Numbered from the stretch's first letter, positions 35,501 through 47,974 are shown. The stretch: DNA of 64,000 nt from Corylus avellana (GCF_901000735.1 NC_081545.1:26116913-26180912), one strand, 5' to 3'. Notes: generated by a model not told the origin, from the letters alone. Numbers and translations: made by a program.

Positions 35501-38500
35501 GCTCAATGATGGAGAAGGTTTCATGCTGCTTACTTGAAGTAGTTGGGGTTAAGGCTAGGTGAGTTGAGTTGAGTAGACCGTAACAGGACCACAAAAAATT
35601 GAATGCCCGCATTATATGGGATGCCATCTTTATTAATGCTCTTAGCCTGTAAAATATCTTAGATGGAAATTAACTTTTGTGGATTTGTTGGAGGATATGG
35701 TAACTTTGGTGTCTTTGGGTGTTTGGTTGATGTTAAATCTATTCTGACTCAGATTTTGTTGGTAGACTTAGGAGAATTATGCTGATATATATTCCTGATC
35801 TTTCAGTATGTAATGCGAATGCGATGAATGTAGTAGATGTGTCAACCATGTCCTATACTCTATTAAAATTTATTTGCTAACTTTTTCATCATCCTTTCAA
35901 TGTAGATATGTGATGCAGTTGCAGTGGCTGGATTACTAAACGCATCTCTTGTCATTCCAATTTTCCATTTAAATAGTGTTTGGCGAGATTCCAGGTATTT
36001 GTATTTGTTGGTCTTTCTATCATCATCATCTTGATCCACATATTCAATGGTTTCTTTATTATCGTTGCTTTTTTGTTTTTTGTTTTGTTTTTTGTTTTTT
36101 TTTGGAATAGCTTTGCTTGTTTAGTACTTTAAATTCCCTTAGAGGCACACAAGTATAAGGGACTGGAGTGGCTTTTAGAATGGCTTATCCATGGAAAGAT
36201 CCTTACCATGGATAATCTTAGGACGCGACATATCATTGTGGTCGATAGATGTTGGATGTGTAAGAGGAGTGAGGAGCCCTTGGACCATCTTCTTTTCTAG
36301 TGTGAGGTTGCTTGTGCCCTATGGAATGTTTTCTTCAGTCGTGTTGGGCTGTTTTGGGTTATGCCTAGATGAGTTGTCAACTTGTTTGCTTGTTGGTGGT
36401 TTGCTGGTAGTACTTAGAGTGGTGTTGTTTGGAAGATGATGCCCTTTTGTCTTTTGTGGTGTCTTTGGAGGAAAAGAAATGATAGGAGTTTTAAGGACAA
36501 TGAGAAGACGTTGGAAGTGCTTAAGGCTTTTTTCTTCACTACTCTTTATCTTTGGACAATTGCAATTATATCTCCTTTGGAGCTTAGTTTTCATAATTTT
36601 CTTGCTCTTTTTTCTCCTTCTAGTTAGGTGTTTCTTTTGTATACTTCTTGTGTACCTAGGTGTGCTTTATGCTTTTAATGATATCTCGATTACTTATATA
36701 AATTAAAAAGAATGCTCCTCCAACTTGATTATCCTGTTGTGACTGGTTTTTCCAGCCAGTCGTGGCGAATCCAGCTACTTTTACTGCTGCTAAATCCTCC
36801 TTTAACGCCGAGCACCACATCCTTCTGCTTAAGCCTTTTCAAATTATGGTGGCAAAAAAAATTCTCTCATCTGCCAACTATATACATAGGCGTAAATCAA
36901 CTCAACAGTCCCATAGACCAAAATCTTGCCTTGGTCACACAGATCATATTTCACCATTCTACATTAGCTAGTGTTATGGATATGCTGATTCATTTCAAAT
37001 ATCTGTAGGTTGGCAGTTAAGGTGAAATCTGCTGCTTTTGTATGAATTCAATGTTTAAGGAACTCAGATGAATTATTTTCATGTCTTCTTAAATTCCCAA
37101 AACATTATCCCTGTTTTCTCAGTTGCAGCCCCTATAGTTGATGTCCAAATTAGCGTTGTGATTTTTACTATCTTTCTTTGTGGTGTGGATATCGACATTT
37201 TAAGGTTCTTAAAATGTGTTTCTATGCTTGTATGTGTGTGCTTTGAGTCATTTTTCCAGTTATGTGGAGTAATGAAGTATAGTGAGTTGGTACTTGTGGA
37301 TTACGTGGATAATGGGAGGGATTTGCAGGAGCATACTTCTTTTGAGACATTCAGGGGAGTTTAATGGTAACTCTCCCTTCTTATTAACAACTTCCTTTGG
37401 AGTTTTTAATTGTAAGGCAAGTTGGGTTGAGGATTATTCGCTGCAGAAAATTCATTTTGATCTGAAGTTAGTCTCTGGATTTAGTAATTGCTGTAGTCTT
37501 GTAGGTGATGACTACTTTTTTTTTTTTATAAGTAATGTTGTATATACAAAAAAGCGCAGAGAGGCTTGCAATCCTAATACACAGGAAGTATATAAGAAAA
37601 CGCCTAACTAGAAAGAGAAAAGAGAGCAAGAAAGTCAGAAAAGCTAATAACTAATGGAGTAAGGGATGCTTATTTGTTTGATATATTTGGATAATTTGAG
37701 GATTTCTGATGTTGACCTAAAGGCCTTTAGTTTTCTAATGATTTTATTTATGTTTCATTAAATTCCTTACCTATGGGGAGCTTGCCCATCTGCGCCTGTT
37801 AGTAGAATTTTGTTATAAATGTGAAGAAAGTGAATATTTGTTATGCATGCATATTTTTGAGTTACGGCCGTGATTTGTAGAGACATCTGTCAGGCATCAG
37901 ATGAGAACAGTTATCCTTTTGATCATTAAGCTGTACTTAATGACTTGATATGTAGGAAAAGGCACCTTCATTTGTTACAAATCTAATTGGGTTTGAGTCA
38001 GTTGGCATGCTTCCATAATGGATACTAAGTTTGGAACTTGATGGCTTAAAAAGCAATTGCTGATTAACAAAGGACTTAAGACTATAACAAAAGCAAGTCA
38101 AAGTGATACATTTCAAATACATCCAATTGCAATTTCTAGTCAGTTTATTTATCTTTTACCCTCGAGAGAACCATGCTTGGATTGAAGATAGTATGATTTC
38201 TCATCTTTTTTGTATTTCAATGGCAGCAAGTTTGGGAACATATTTGATGAAGATTTCTTCATAAATGCGCTCAAAAATCATGTTAATGTGGTCAAAGAGC
38301 TCCCAGAAGATATTCGCCAGCGGTTTGACAATAATATAAGCAACATTGTGAATTTGAGAGTAAAAGCTTGGTCAAGTCCAGCTCACTACCTTCAAAAGGT
38401 CCTTCCAAAGCTGGTGGGACTTGGGTATGAGATTTTTATCCCTTTCAAATTCTCTCAATTCTTTTTGTACAAGAACCATAGTTATTTTGATTCTACATTG

Positions 38501-41500
38501 GGCTTAATACGACCTTTTTTTTCCTTGTTTTTTGCATACTACCAAGATATTCTTTCTGTTACTTTCACACAATAGACAATTAGTGAAAGTGTTTTGTGAT
38601 TGTTTATATCAATAACAGCTGACTCCTCTTTCAACTGATGCAAAAGAACATTTGGCACTTTTTGTCTGACACATTCTTTTACAGAAATAAAGATGAGAGA
38701 TGACCATACTTGTGTTTTAAATATGTATGAGGAAGAACCATATATTTTCACTGAAAATGATGATGCATTGATAACAGTCCTAAAAATGCGCTGTTTTTTT
38801 CTCTATTTAGGAATGTGATTCATGTATTTTGTATGCATACAATCTTGGGTGTCTGGCAATTATTCAGCAAATTATCTAAGACTGACAAGTCTATGGAAGC
38901 TCATTTTATGCAATATTCTCCTGTCTCAGTGATAATTATTATTTACACTTCTTCTTTTTTTCAATCTTTTGCTTTTGTTCTTTTATTATAAGCCAATTTG
39001 GCTCATGCTGGTAAAACTAGACTTCGCTGATGTGAGAATTGTGCCAAACCTTTGCCTGATTAGATTCTATGACAGTGCATAATTTGGTTTTGCTTGGATA
39101 ATGTGGCATAAACACTTACATGCTTAGAGACATGATGCTTACTAGCATTCATGTGAAAAGCAATTCATTCACCTTGCTTTCAGGTTCTGCAGAACTGTAT
39201 TCTCTGCAGTTACATTTGCAACCCTTTGAACTGTTTTTCTATCAGTCATGGGCTTATAACACACTGAATGTGACAATTACATGGTTTTCCTCATTCCTTG
39301 GTGCAGGGCTGTACGCATTGCACCCTTCTCCAACAGATTGGCTCAGGCAGTTCCTTCAAATGTACAATGGCTTAGATGCTTAGCCAATTATGAAGCACTA
39401 AGGTTTTCGGAACCTATAAGAATGCTAGCAGAGAAGATGGTTGATCGGATGGTTAAAAATAGCTCCCAGAGTGCTGGTAAATACGTTTCAGTGCATCTTC
39501 GTTTTGAAGAGGTGTTATTCTTGTCTCTGCAACCCTCCTTTTGTAGATGTCTTCTATATCATTTCTAAGGGCCAATTTTTCCTTTCTCAAAGGATATGGT
39601 TGCATTTTCATGCTGTGAATATGATGGTGGGGAGGAAGAGAAACATGAAATGGATATTGCACGAGAAAGAAGTTGGAGAGGAAAATTCAGAAGAAGGGGT
39701 AGAGTAATAAGGCCCGGTGCAAATCGGGTGGATGGAAAATGCCCATTGACTCCATTGGAGGTATACATTTTCTTATTCTTCCTTTGGTGATTTTTTTTTC
39801 TTGGGTATATTATAATCCTTTTCATTTTCAAATAAAAATTAGCATCCAAAGTTGTGAAAACATCTGCTGGCTGGGAATTTGGAATCTTCAAAAGTGCCTT
39901 AGAGTTCCCATTTCTACTATTAAGAGCTCTTATTCCTTAGAGCATTCCCAGCAGATTCCCCTAAATGAGGTTCCCTTTCCTAAGTTTAGGAAAAATGTCA
40001 AAAAAATCACAGAAAGCTACCCACGGCAGACTCCATAAATGAACCCTAAACATTAGGATCGCTACAGTGGAACCCAATGTATTGGGTTCATTTGCAGCAA
40101 TCATAATGCTTATTAAAATAGAAAAAATTCAATTCTCTGTCCTCTCACATCACAGCTACGCCATCCCTCATCTTCTCTCGCACCTCTCTTTCTCTCTGCA
40201 AAACATCAAAACTCCATCTTTCTTCAACCTTTGCCTCAAACTTCTTCCATGTTCTACACATCTCTCTCTTCTCTCCTCTCCCATCTCTCTCTCCAAACGA
40301 AGAACAAAAGATATGTAAATCAAGAAGAAGCCAAGAAGACCCTCATTACCGTATGAAGAAACCAACAAGAAGATCAAAAGATTATGGTTTCACCACTCGT
40401 AATCAAAGACAAAAAACCCACCTGTAATCGAAGCAAAAGCACCCACTGGTAATTAAAAACTAATCTGAAAAATCATGCTAGCAATCAAGAATCTACAAAA
40501 TCTGCAAAAACATGATTTGCTTCAGCCATGGCGCCTGTGAACACATCCATAACAGGAGACCATAGACAAAGAAAAGAAACTCAATTTCTGGAGATGAGAG
40601 ATAGAAAGAAAAAGAGAGAGTAGACAGAGATGAGAGAGAAAATAAAAGGTTTTTGGATTTTTTTTTTTTTTTTTTTTTTTTAAGTAAAAAATATATTATT
40701 TTAACGATATAAGGAAGTGTTAAGGGAAGTTATTGTGGAGTGTATTTAGATAGGGAAGTAAAAAGTAATTTTGATCCTTATATTTAGAGAAAATGACAAC
40801 GAAATTGCTGGGAATGCTCTTACGATGAATGAGTAGGCCTCTTAAAAACATAGCACATGTCATGCTTCATTCAGGTCTCTTTACTTGCAAAAATGCATCT
40901 GAATACAGTTTCTTCTAAACCTGACGGTGGCTTGGCTTGGTTCAAAACCTAAAGGCATGACTGTTGCTAGTTCCTATCCTTGGATTCTAATTCATGTCTG
41001 CTGATCTAATCACTTCATCTGTTGCTTTAGGTCGGAATGATGCTTAGGGGCATGGGTTTTGATAATACCACCTCAGTATATGTTGCTGCAGGAAAAATCT
41101 ATAAAGCAGAAAAATATATGGCTCCACTTAAACAGATGTTTCCACGTTTAGAATCGAAAGATACATTAGCTACTCCTGAAGAACTTGCTCCATTTAAGGT
41201 AAGTCATGGTGCACGCACTTTTCAACTGGGAACCACCAATCATCTAGCATAAAAGGAAAAGATAAAGCTAAGAAAGAGTCAGTCTTTGTAATACTGAAGT
41301 TTCTGATGTAGGGCCATTCATCTAGGTTGGCTGCTCTTGATTACACGGTGTGTCTTCACAGTGAAGTATTTGTCACAACTCAGGGTGGAAATTTTCCCCA
41401 CTTCTTGATGGGTCACAGGCGTTATTTCTATGGAGGACATGCTAAAACAATCAAACCTGATAAGAGGAAATTAGCAATATTATTTGATAGTCCCAATATC

Positions 41501-42866
41501 AGGTACTATGCAATTAAAATCTCTTTCATTTTTCAAATTTTATTTCTGAATTACTGCTATGTAAGTGGGACTTCTCAAACCATGCAATCAAAAGATTATG
41601 TTACTGAAGAATAATGTCTTAGACCTTGCATCCCAGTATTAACTCACCAACGAGGAGCTTGAGTGATTAGAACCTTCATTTATACTTAGCCTGCACCATT
41701 ACTGTATTATATGCTCCCGTTGATAAATTTTAATTTTCTTATTTTAGGTTTGAATTAGATTATAACTAGCTGTCAAAAGGTAAAAATAATTAAAGAACTA
41801 AATGTTGTGTTGAAACTTGTAATATCTACTATTTATTATGCCTTAGATCTACAGCAGATGCATCCTAAGCACCTAGAACTTTTGGAATTAGTCTTCATAA
41901 ATGTAGGAGAGCCTGAAATGGTCTAGCTGTGTTCAATGAAATATCAGCAGCCTTAAAGTACCAGATGTGGATGCATGTCCTTCGGGGAAATATCATTGAT
42001 TTGGAAGATTCCAGCATGTAATTATTTGTATGTTGGCTTATGTGTGGGAAGTTGCTTCTGGTGTTATTTTCATATAGTTTTTGAGATTTTGGGCTACTTG
42101 CTGAACACTTTCTAGTTTCTTTTCTTTGTAAGAAATATGTACTTTCTGTAAAAAATACTTCTAGGCCTCTACCTTAGAATTGTTCCTTTCTGCCTAGGAG
42201 TTGACATTTGTTTGAAATATCCATGCCTTTAGTGATCTGACAGCCTTGAAATTCAACAGTTGTGATATTCTAATTGCTTCCAATTTATCATGCATCTTCT
42301 TTGATATCTTCCAAAAGCATGATTTACATTGATGTTATCACTCAGTTAATGCTGCTGCTTGGCTTCCGAAAATGATGTTCAATTAGTTTTATCTGCACTA
42401 GTTTACTTTGGATTTTCGTTGCTTCCTATATCACGCCAAATTGTTCGTTTTGTGCTTCATATGTTTGTTTTCCTGATCATTGCTTTAGGGTCTTTATGTT
42501 GCCAATCCTTTCATTCGAGGTTGGGATTTATGATTGATATGAAAAAATTAACTTAAATGGATTGTGGCCGCCAAGCTGTCCTGAAATATGTTTTTGTTTT
42601 TTTTGGATTATTCAGTACACCATTTCCTTTATTCTAAATCATAGCCATCACAAGCAAAGCATTTTAATCATTTTATTCATTTTTTTTTTCTTTCTAGATG
42701 GGAATACTTCAGGCGGCAGATGCAAGACATGCTTCGGCACAGTGATCATAAGGGAATTGAATTGAAGAAGCCCAGCGGATCACTCTACACATTTCCCACG
42801 CCAGATTGCATGTGTAAACAAGCAGAAGCAAGAAATGAAAATACCAACACGACGAGACCTGTTTGA
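23599..42866 (+). CDS. GDP-fucose O-fucosyltransferase family protein, ten exons; exons 2-8 present twice in the assembly
   Basis: Exon 1 is 23599-23976. Exons 2-8 in the first block are 25817-25889, 26684-26751, 27777-27865, 30243-30440, 31322-31526, 31608-31775 and 33053-33220. In the second block they are 33945-34017, 34813-34880, 35906-35994, 38227-38424, 39307-39511, 39593-39760 and 41031-41198. Exons 9 and 10 are 41312-41502 and 42698-42866. Using one block, all phases fit and give 568 residues. It is a type II membrane protein (hydrophobic segment about residues 58-78). Family motifs: [16 protein letters not shown], the CPLTPLE region, and [17 protein letters not shown] near the C-terminus. 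The family transfers fucose from GDP-fucose, probably in the Golgi; the acceptor is unknown here. If both blocks were real in tandem, exon 8 to exon 2 would still be in frame (phase 0), but haplotype duplication is more likely. Confidence 0.92.
27180..27460. repeat. Possible RTE-type LINE 3' remnant in intron 3
   Basis: The segment ends with GTTGGGGTTAAGGCTAGGTG and GAGTTGAGTTGAG, in the style of plant RTE 3' ends, after a degraded frame. It is also present in the second block at about 35308-35590. The assignment is tentative. Confidence 0.3.
28045..28570 (+). mobile_element. 5'-truncated LINE 3' end (zf-RVT region) in intron 4, first block
   Basis: Reading plus gives [24 protein letters not shown] sequence with a CxxC...HLLF zinc-binding pattern, then [10 protein letters not shown] and [20 protein letters not shown], as in the zinc-binding part of plant LINE ORF2. 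Stops and shifts interrupt it. The second block holds the same insertion at about 36186-36711, so it predates the split of the two copies. Confidence 0.75.
28705..28885 (+). mobile_element. Poly-A-tailed segment present only in the first block
   Basis: The first block carries about 165 extra bases (from the GCCCGTCAAGGGTGAAACCT region to a long A run at 28862-28883). The second block instead reads TTATGGTGGCAAAAAAA at about 36846-36862. It looks like the 3' end of a retroposon, but deletion from the second block is equally possible. Target duplications are not clear. Confidence 0.5.
29525..29660 (-). repeat. Possible antisense LINE 3' end in intron 4
   Basis: A T run followed by GATAAGTAATGTTGTATATA is the reverse of a retroposon tail with an A run. 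It is also in the second block at about 37514-37650. Weak evidence. Confidence 0.35.
31955..32841. mobile_element. PIF/Harbinger-type non-autonomous element in intron 7, first block (887 bp)
   Basis: The left end is GAGCATTCCCAGCAGATTCC and the complement of the right end GAGCATTCCCAGCAATTTCG, with a 3-bp TTA duplication at 31952-31954 and 32842-32844. A TTA target and a GAGCATTCCC-type end point to the PIF/Harbinger superfamily. The interior is pyrimidine-rich with no transposase. Confidence 0.85.
33222..33321. other. Assembly gap, 100 N
   Basis: Exactly 100 N, the usual placeholder for a gap of unknown size. The sequence on its left matches 41199 and on its right matches 25194, so it sits exactly between the two copies of the duplicated block. 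Confidence 1.
36186..36711 (+). mobile_element. 5'-truncated LINE 3' end in intron 4, second block
   Basis: The counterpart of 28045-28570, with a few base differences, for example [14 protein letters not shown] in place of CKKSEEPL. Confidence 0.75.
39940..40819. mobile_element. PIF/Harbinger-type element in intron 7, second block (880 bp)
   Basis: The same insertion as 31955-32841, again with TTA on both sides (39937-39939 and 40820-40822). Sharing it shows the element was present before the two copies diverged. Confidence 0.85.
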
Positions 42867-45020
42867 TACTCTGAATACACAAATACTTAGGGTTACAGAT
42901 TCTTCTATACCTGTATTTTGTAGTGTCTTATTCAATTGAATTCTTGAATTGTTCATTCATTTGAGTTGACAAGAGAGTTCCTAAGGGTTTGATTCTTTGA
43001 GGTTCATTGACTCAGTAGAAGTGTTAGTTTGGCCTCAATATTCAATGTACATGATAATGTAACAGTTCACTCAAGTAATCTTCCACTAAATCACATATTT
43101 ATTGTTCTTTTCTTTTGGTGATTGGTTGGTTCTGTCTTATTGACATGCTTCAGTATCCCTGTGCAGAAACTCTCTGCCCCTTTTCCATTGTAGGAGGCGT
43201 GGGTGGCTAATGTTCCTTTTCTTTGGATGGGAAGAACCTAAACTCTACCAAGAAACAACGCAAATTAAGGGCACAAAATTCAACGAATCTACTCTCTGCG
43301 GTAATCCTCCCAATGCTTAGCTTGAAAAACTTCATTATTTCTAACTTGCAAATCAATACGTAGCAGAATGAGGCGTTGCTGTACAGAGTTGAAAACTGGT
43401 TTCCTTTGGACACACATGTCGGTGGCACTCACTTTTTGAAGTGTTTGTTTATGCCTGCAAACTGTTTACTCTTACAAGCACCTTAAGCCAATATTTAACA
43501 AAAAGCCTGGTTGGTGGCCGACATTATCTTACTCATGGTTGAGTAAAACTGTTCACATCTGAACTCTTACTCATCTAAGGGGATTCAAATCTTGTAGATT
43601 TTCACATCTAAATTCAGACGGTTTGTTTTGGAGGATGAATCTGGAGTTCTAAGTATGGGAGGAGAGATAGATTATTTGACTTGGTTCCCGTACATACACT
43701 TGCCAGCCCCTACCCAACTACTCTGCATGCAGGTTGGTAAGGAAGCATGGGCAGTGAGGCATGCGCGGCTGTTATATATGCTGTTTTTTCAACTACATTG
43801 AAATAACCACCACCGAAAAAGTAGATTGAAAATTTGAAATAAACACAGCAATCATCGTACGTGTTCGTTTCTCAATTGAATAGCACAATACATTTCAACT
43901 CTATCTGCTTCAACAATAAACTGAATATGAAGATTGGAACATTAGATCGGTGTATAGAGTTTCAGTAGCAACAGGGTGTTTGATCAAAAAGAAAAATAAA
44001 ATTTAGTTACTATTACTAACTTATTAATTATGACTATATTATATATCATTATACTTGAACCATATGGTCTTTTCTCTAAAGAAGTAATATAACGATAACG
44101 TTCCCTCAAAGAGAAAGCAACTGATGATGCTACAGTTAGACTTGGCCAATATACAATTGGAAGAGTAAAAATAGTCGGATACTTGTCGGCGGTTGCTGAT
44201 GGGAAAGTCTCTATTGCTTAAATTAGTTAAGGTCAAGGATGAGTTGTTCTAAAGAAGAGAGCTAGAGTATTTGGAAGGAGAATAGTTGTGTGGTCGTACT
44301 TGAAATGCTTGCATGTCCTCTCCTTACATGGGGTGTTTACTAACAAGATATTATAACCTTGGCCGCGTGTTCTCTCTAATGGGCTGCAATTCTGGTTAGA
44401 TGTGGTACCAAACTTGTGCCCACTTACTTTGTATGACCTTAGTCAGGTGTCGTTCACTTACGGGGAACAACCTTGGTCAAATATAACATTGAATTACGAG
44501 TTATTGACAAGTTATGATAGGAAATGTTGTATAAGGACAAACTTAAACGTAGTTATCCTCAAAGCCTCTCTCTTTAAGCAACTATTGTGACCGGCCCGGC
44601 ACGCCAAGCTTTGTGGTCTAGTTTGAGCCCATAACTAGAACTTTATTATCCCAACTCAAGTTGGCCAAGTAGATGATGTGATAAATGATATTTCATTTAT
44701 GTGCATAAATATTTTATAGTGACAACAATGGATTGAGCATTCTCATAAGCCAATACGACACCGTAGAGAAATGCGAGCCACTACCGTAATTGGCATCCGG
44801 GTTTTTTTTTTTTTTGTTAAATTTATTTTTCTTATCGTTTTTCCATTGTATTATTAAAAATAAAAATAAAAAAGTAAATGGGCATTTATTCTTTTTCTGT
44901 CGCCTGGTCTGATTTTGAATTTGAAGTGTTTATGTTATTAATATATTATTTTGTAGATGAAGTAAATTTTTGAAATGGAAGAAGGAAGAGAGAGAGGAGA
45001 GCCCACAAGAATGTGACGTA
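42867..45020. other. 3' flank of the O-fucosyltransferase gene and spacer
   Basis: The first ~300 bases are the probable 3' UTR. The rest has no recognisable gene. A less AT-rich stretch (44265-44660) contains short frames without family resemblance. Confidence 0.45.
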
Positions 45021-45459
45021 ACAGTAGAGCTACCAACCAAATCCAGACCTATCTGTAACCACTAACCACTTGCCTTTCCTACCAACTTGGTCAAATCCCC
45101 CCCTCTACACACTCCCACCCCCTATCCGCCTCCCATTTCTCTCCCCCCCACACCCACACTACATATATATCTCCTCATTTCATATTTCCTCTCTACAATC
45201 TCTCCGCCTTCAAACTTCAAACCTCTCTCTCTCTCTCTCTCTCTCAAATTTGTTTTCCCTTCTTATCCTTTTTTGGGTTTCAAAACTGGTACCAGACAAA
45301 GGGCGGTAAGAACGAACCTCGGAAAACATCAAACAAAACATTTTATTTTATTTTATTTTTTTTAAAAAAAAAAATTTCTACTTAAAACTCCTAGGCTCCA
45401 TATCTAATATCTATCCAAAAACATCCACCTCTTCCTTCCACACAAACTTTGAGGACGAC
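45021..45459 (+). promoter_or_regulatory. MYB gene promoter and leader
   Basis: An AC-II type element, ACCAACC, lies at 45032-45038, with further ACCAAC-like sequence at 45079-45085. A TATATAT motif lies at about 45162-45170, then a CT microsatellite (45223-45244), as common in plant leaders. AC elements are bound by MYB regulators of phenylpropanoid genes, so cross- or self-regulation is possible but unproven. Confidence 0.5.
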
Positions 45460-46617
45460 ATGGGACGCTCCCCTTGCTGTGAAAAAGCGCACACCAACAA
45501 AGGCGCCTGGACCAAAGAGGAAGACCAGCGCCTCATCGACTACATCCGCGCCCACGGCGAAGGCTGCTGGCGCTCGCTCCCCAAATCCGCCGGTACCCAT
45601 CTACCTTAATTAATCAAATTCAACTCCTTTGGAAATTGGAAATTGGAAATTGGAAATCACTCTTCTCATAATTTTTATTTTATTTTTAATTTTTGTGTTT
45701 CTGTAGGATTGCTTAGATGCGGCAAGAGTTGCAGATTGAGGTGGATAAACTATCTCCACCCTGACCTCAAGCGTGGTAATTTCACTGAAGAAGAAGATGA
45801 ACTCATCATCAAGCTTCATAGTTTGCTGGGAAACAAGTGAGCCCCAATATTTCTTTTCAATTTTCCGCTTTTAAGCTTCTGGGTTAATTTCCCTAAGGGC
45901 TCTTGTTTGGTTGCTGAGAAAACGTTGGAAAGAACTGGGAAATTCCAAGTTCTTATGTGTAGTTTTTTATATGTGGCTGGCTGCAGATGGTCTTTGATTG
46001 CGGGAAGATTACCGGGAAGAACTGACAACGAGATCAAGAACTACTGGAACACGCACATCAAGCGGAAGCTCATCAGCCGTGGCGTCGACCCACAAACTCA
46101 CCGCCCCCTCAAGGAGATCGCCGGCCCCAACGCCAACGCCGCAGCTTCCCACTTAGATTTCAGAAATTCCTCCCCACCGTCTTTTCCGGTGGCGGCCGGA
46201 ATCACCGCCGTGAATCAGCCAAACAACGACGTCCACAACTTCGCCACGTTGCAGCCGAAGACCGAGTCGGTTGAAGATGCCAACTGCACCAGTAGCGGCA
46301 CGACAACCGAGGAAGAACCGCCACAGCTGCAAAACCGCCGACAACAACAACAACAACAACACCGGCAAGAAGCATGTGAGATCAGCGAGCTCAATTTGGA
46401 GCTTTCTGTTGGGCTTGGGCCGTTTCAGGCCGAGTCGACTCGGCTGTCTTTTGGAAACACGGCCGAGTCGAAGCTCCAACAAGTTCCTTTCCAGTCGGCC
46501 ATGGTGACACAGGCGGTGTGTTTGTGTTGCCATTTAGGGTTCCAGAGCAATGGGTTGTGTGGGAATTGCCAGAACTCTAATGGGTTCTATAGATATTACA
46601 GACCCATGGATTCGTAG
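45460..46617 (+). CDS. R2R3-MYB transcriptional repressor, subgroup 4 (MYB4-like)
   Basis: Exons 45460-45592, 45707-45836 and 45987-46617 give 297 residues with matching phases and the standard R2R3-MYB intron positions. The start [20 protein letters not shown] is canonical. R2 and R3 are complete ([33 protein letters not shown]), and the bHLH-contact signature is present ([20 protein letters not shown], then R). Subgroup 4 marks follow: [14 protein letters not shown] (C1), [12 protein letters not shown] (EAR repression motif) and [17 protein letters not shown] (zinc-finger-like motif). A poly-Gln run lies before the EAR motif. Such proteins repress phenylpropanoid, lignin or flavonoid genes in the nucleus. 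One oddity is LHPDLKRG in the R2-R3 linker, where Arg is nearly invariant. Confidence 0.96.
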
Positions 46618-46985
46618 ATTTTTTTCTTTTTTCTTTTTTATTTTCATAACTTTCTTAATTAATGCTTTTACCTGCCAATGTAATCATATCCCATTTTTAG
46701 ATATATCTCAATCATACCAAGTAGAGGAACATGTGTATCACTCTTCCCAAATTATCAATTACTTTTGGGATTCTTTGTCTTATATTTTTTTTGTTTGTTA
46801 TAATTTTTTTCTTAACACTTTCTATTTCTCTCTTTTAAAAAAAAAAAATTAAAAAAATAAACAATTTAAAATACAAATACATAACAATGTTTTCACATTT
46901 ATATAATTTTTCTTGCAATTTTTTTTATTTTTTTATTTAAAAACAAAAAAAATTAATAATAAAAGCAGTAGTAGAAGTAATACTC
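46618..46985. other. 3' flank of the MYB gene
   Basis: Probable 3' UTR, then AT-rich spacer with T and A runs; nothing else recognised. Confidence 0.45.
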
Positions 46986-46989
46986 CAAC

Positions 46990-47180
46990 TAACAATGGTC
47001 CCATTAATATAGGGTTCAAGTCAACTACGGGAGGGAATAGGGTTCAAGTCAAATATCATAGGATCTACTGCATGGTCTGTATTAAATTTTACAGATTTAA
47101 TAGTTTTTATGGTTGATAAGTCGGCTATTAATTAATTAAATTAATAAGTTACATTTTTTACTATATGAGTAATGTTAGCT
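46990..47180. repeat. Diverged direct repeat, copy A
   Basis: Shares with 47975-48165 the order ATGGTCCCATTAAT, GGTTCAAGT / GATTCAAGT, TATTAAAT, then GTT-ATAAGTC-GCT and AATTAATTAAATT. The pair is about 1 kb apart in the same orientation. Confidence 0.6.
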
Positions 47181-47974
47181 ACCAGACTGTAGTAACGAAA
47201 TAAATTTAGGATCCCCAAGAAGTAAAAAAAATACATAATAAAATTAACCTAATCATTCAGGATGCTAAAATTTACGTGGTTCGACTTAACAAGCCAACAT
47301 CCATTGATAGAAACGACTATGAGAAAATTCGCAAACAAAAGATAAAGTAAGAAAAGTAATAGAGAGAAAATCCCTTAAAACCTCACACTATGACAAAAGA
47401 GAAAACACCAAAAGCCCTCTTTAACCCTCTTGTGCGATTGCTTCAAAAAGGAAGTTTATTTCTTTTTGTTGTGCGACTCCCATACTTGTTTCTCTCTTTA
47501 TCGCTACCAATATAACTTAATGATGTATTAGTAAAAATATGTCATTTGATCATCATTTGTTAAAAGGAAGAAAAAAAAAATCAATGTTTAATTTGTACAG
47601 CTACGTGTTTTAGTTGTATATCAGTGGTATAACAATATACTAACAGATCAAAATCTAATAAAAATCATCTCAAATTTAATAACAATTATAAAAAGCAAAT
47701 CACATCTGAGAGGACACAAAGACCACTCTAACCCTCCTTCTAACATTACTCTTATTCATTATACCACATTAATTTATATAAAAAAAAAAAAATTTAAAAA
47801 AAAAATCTTGAAATAAAAGCAGTAATACCCTAACAAAACCCTATATTGATACTTGATATAGGTACTTGATATGACATTGAGCTCTATGTGAATAATTAGA
47901 TGTATTGCTCACATATTATTTGATTTTTTTTTTTCAATTTTTTTTTTTTGACATATTATTGGATCTATAAGTAT
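47181..47974. other. Spacer between the diverged direct repeats
   Basis: AT-rich. It contains TTTACGTGGTTCGACTTAAC (about 47272), a type of motif seen in many dispersed plant repeats. No retrotransposon proteins are visible. Confidence 0.35.

Larger units (their letters stand above)
33322..41199. repeat. Second block of the ~8-kb duplication
   Basis: Length 7878 bp, collinear with 25194-33221. Coding differences seen: TGC/TGT and ATC/GTC (Ile to Val) in exon 4, CCC/CTC (Pro to Leu) and GTA/GTG in exon 5, TTA/TTG in exon 7. Small indels include extra GTTTT units near 36078, TTAATG near 37360 and a loss near 40388. This block continues without a break into exons 9 and 10. Confidence 0.97.

Noticed and set aside
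43207..43428. 73-residue minus-strand frame 3' of the fucosyltransferase gene
   Set aside because: It lies in the probable 3' flank with no similarity to known proteins.
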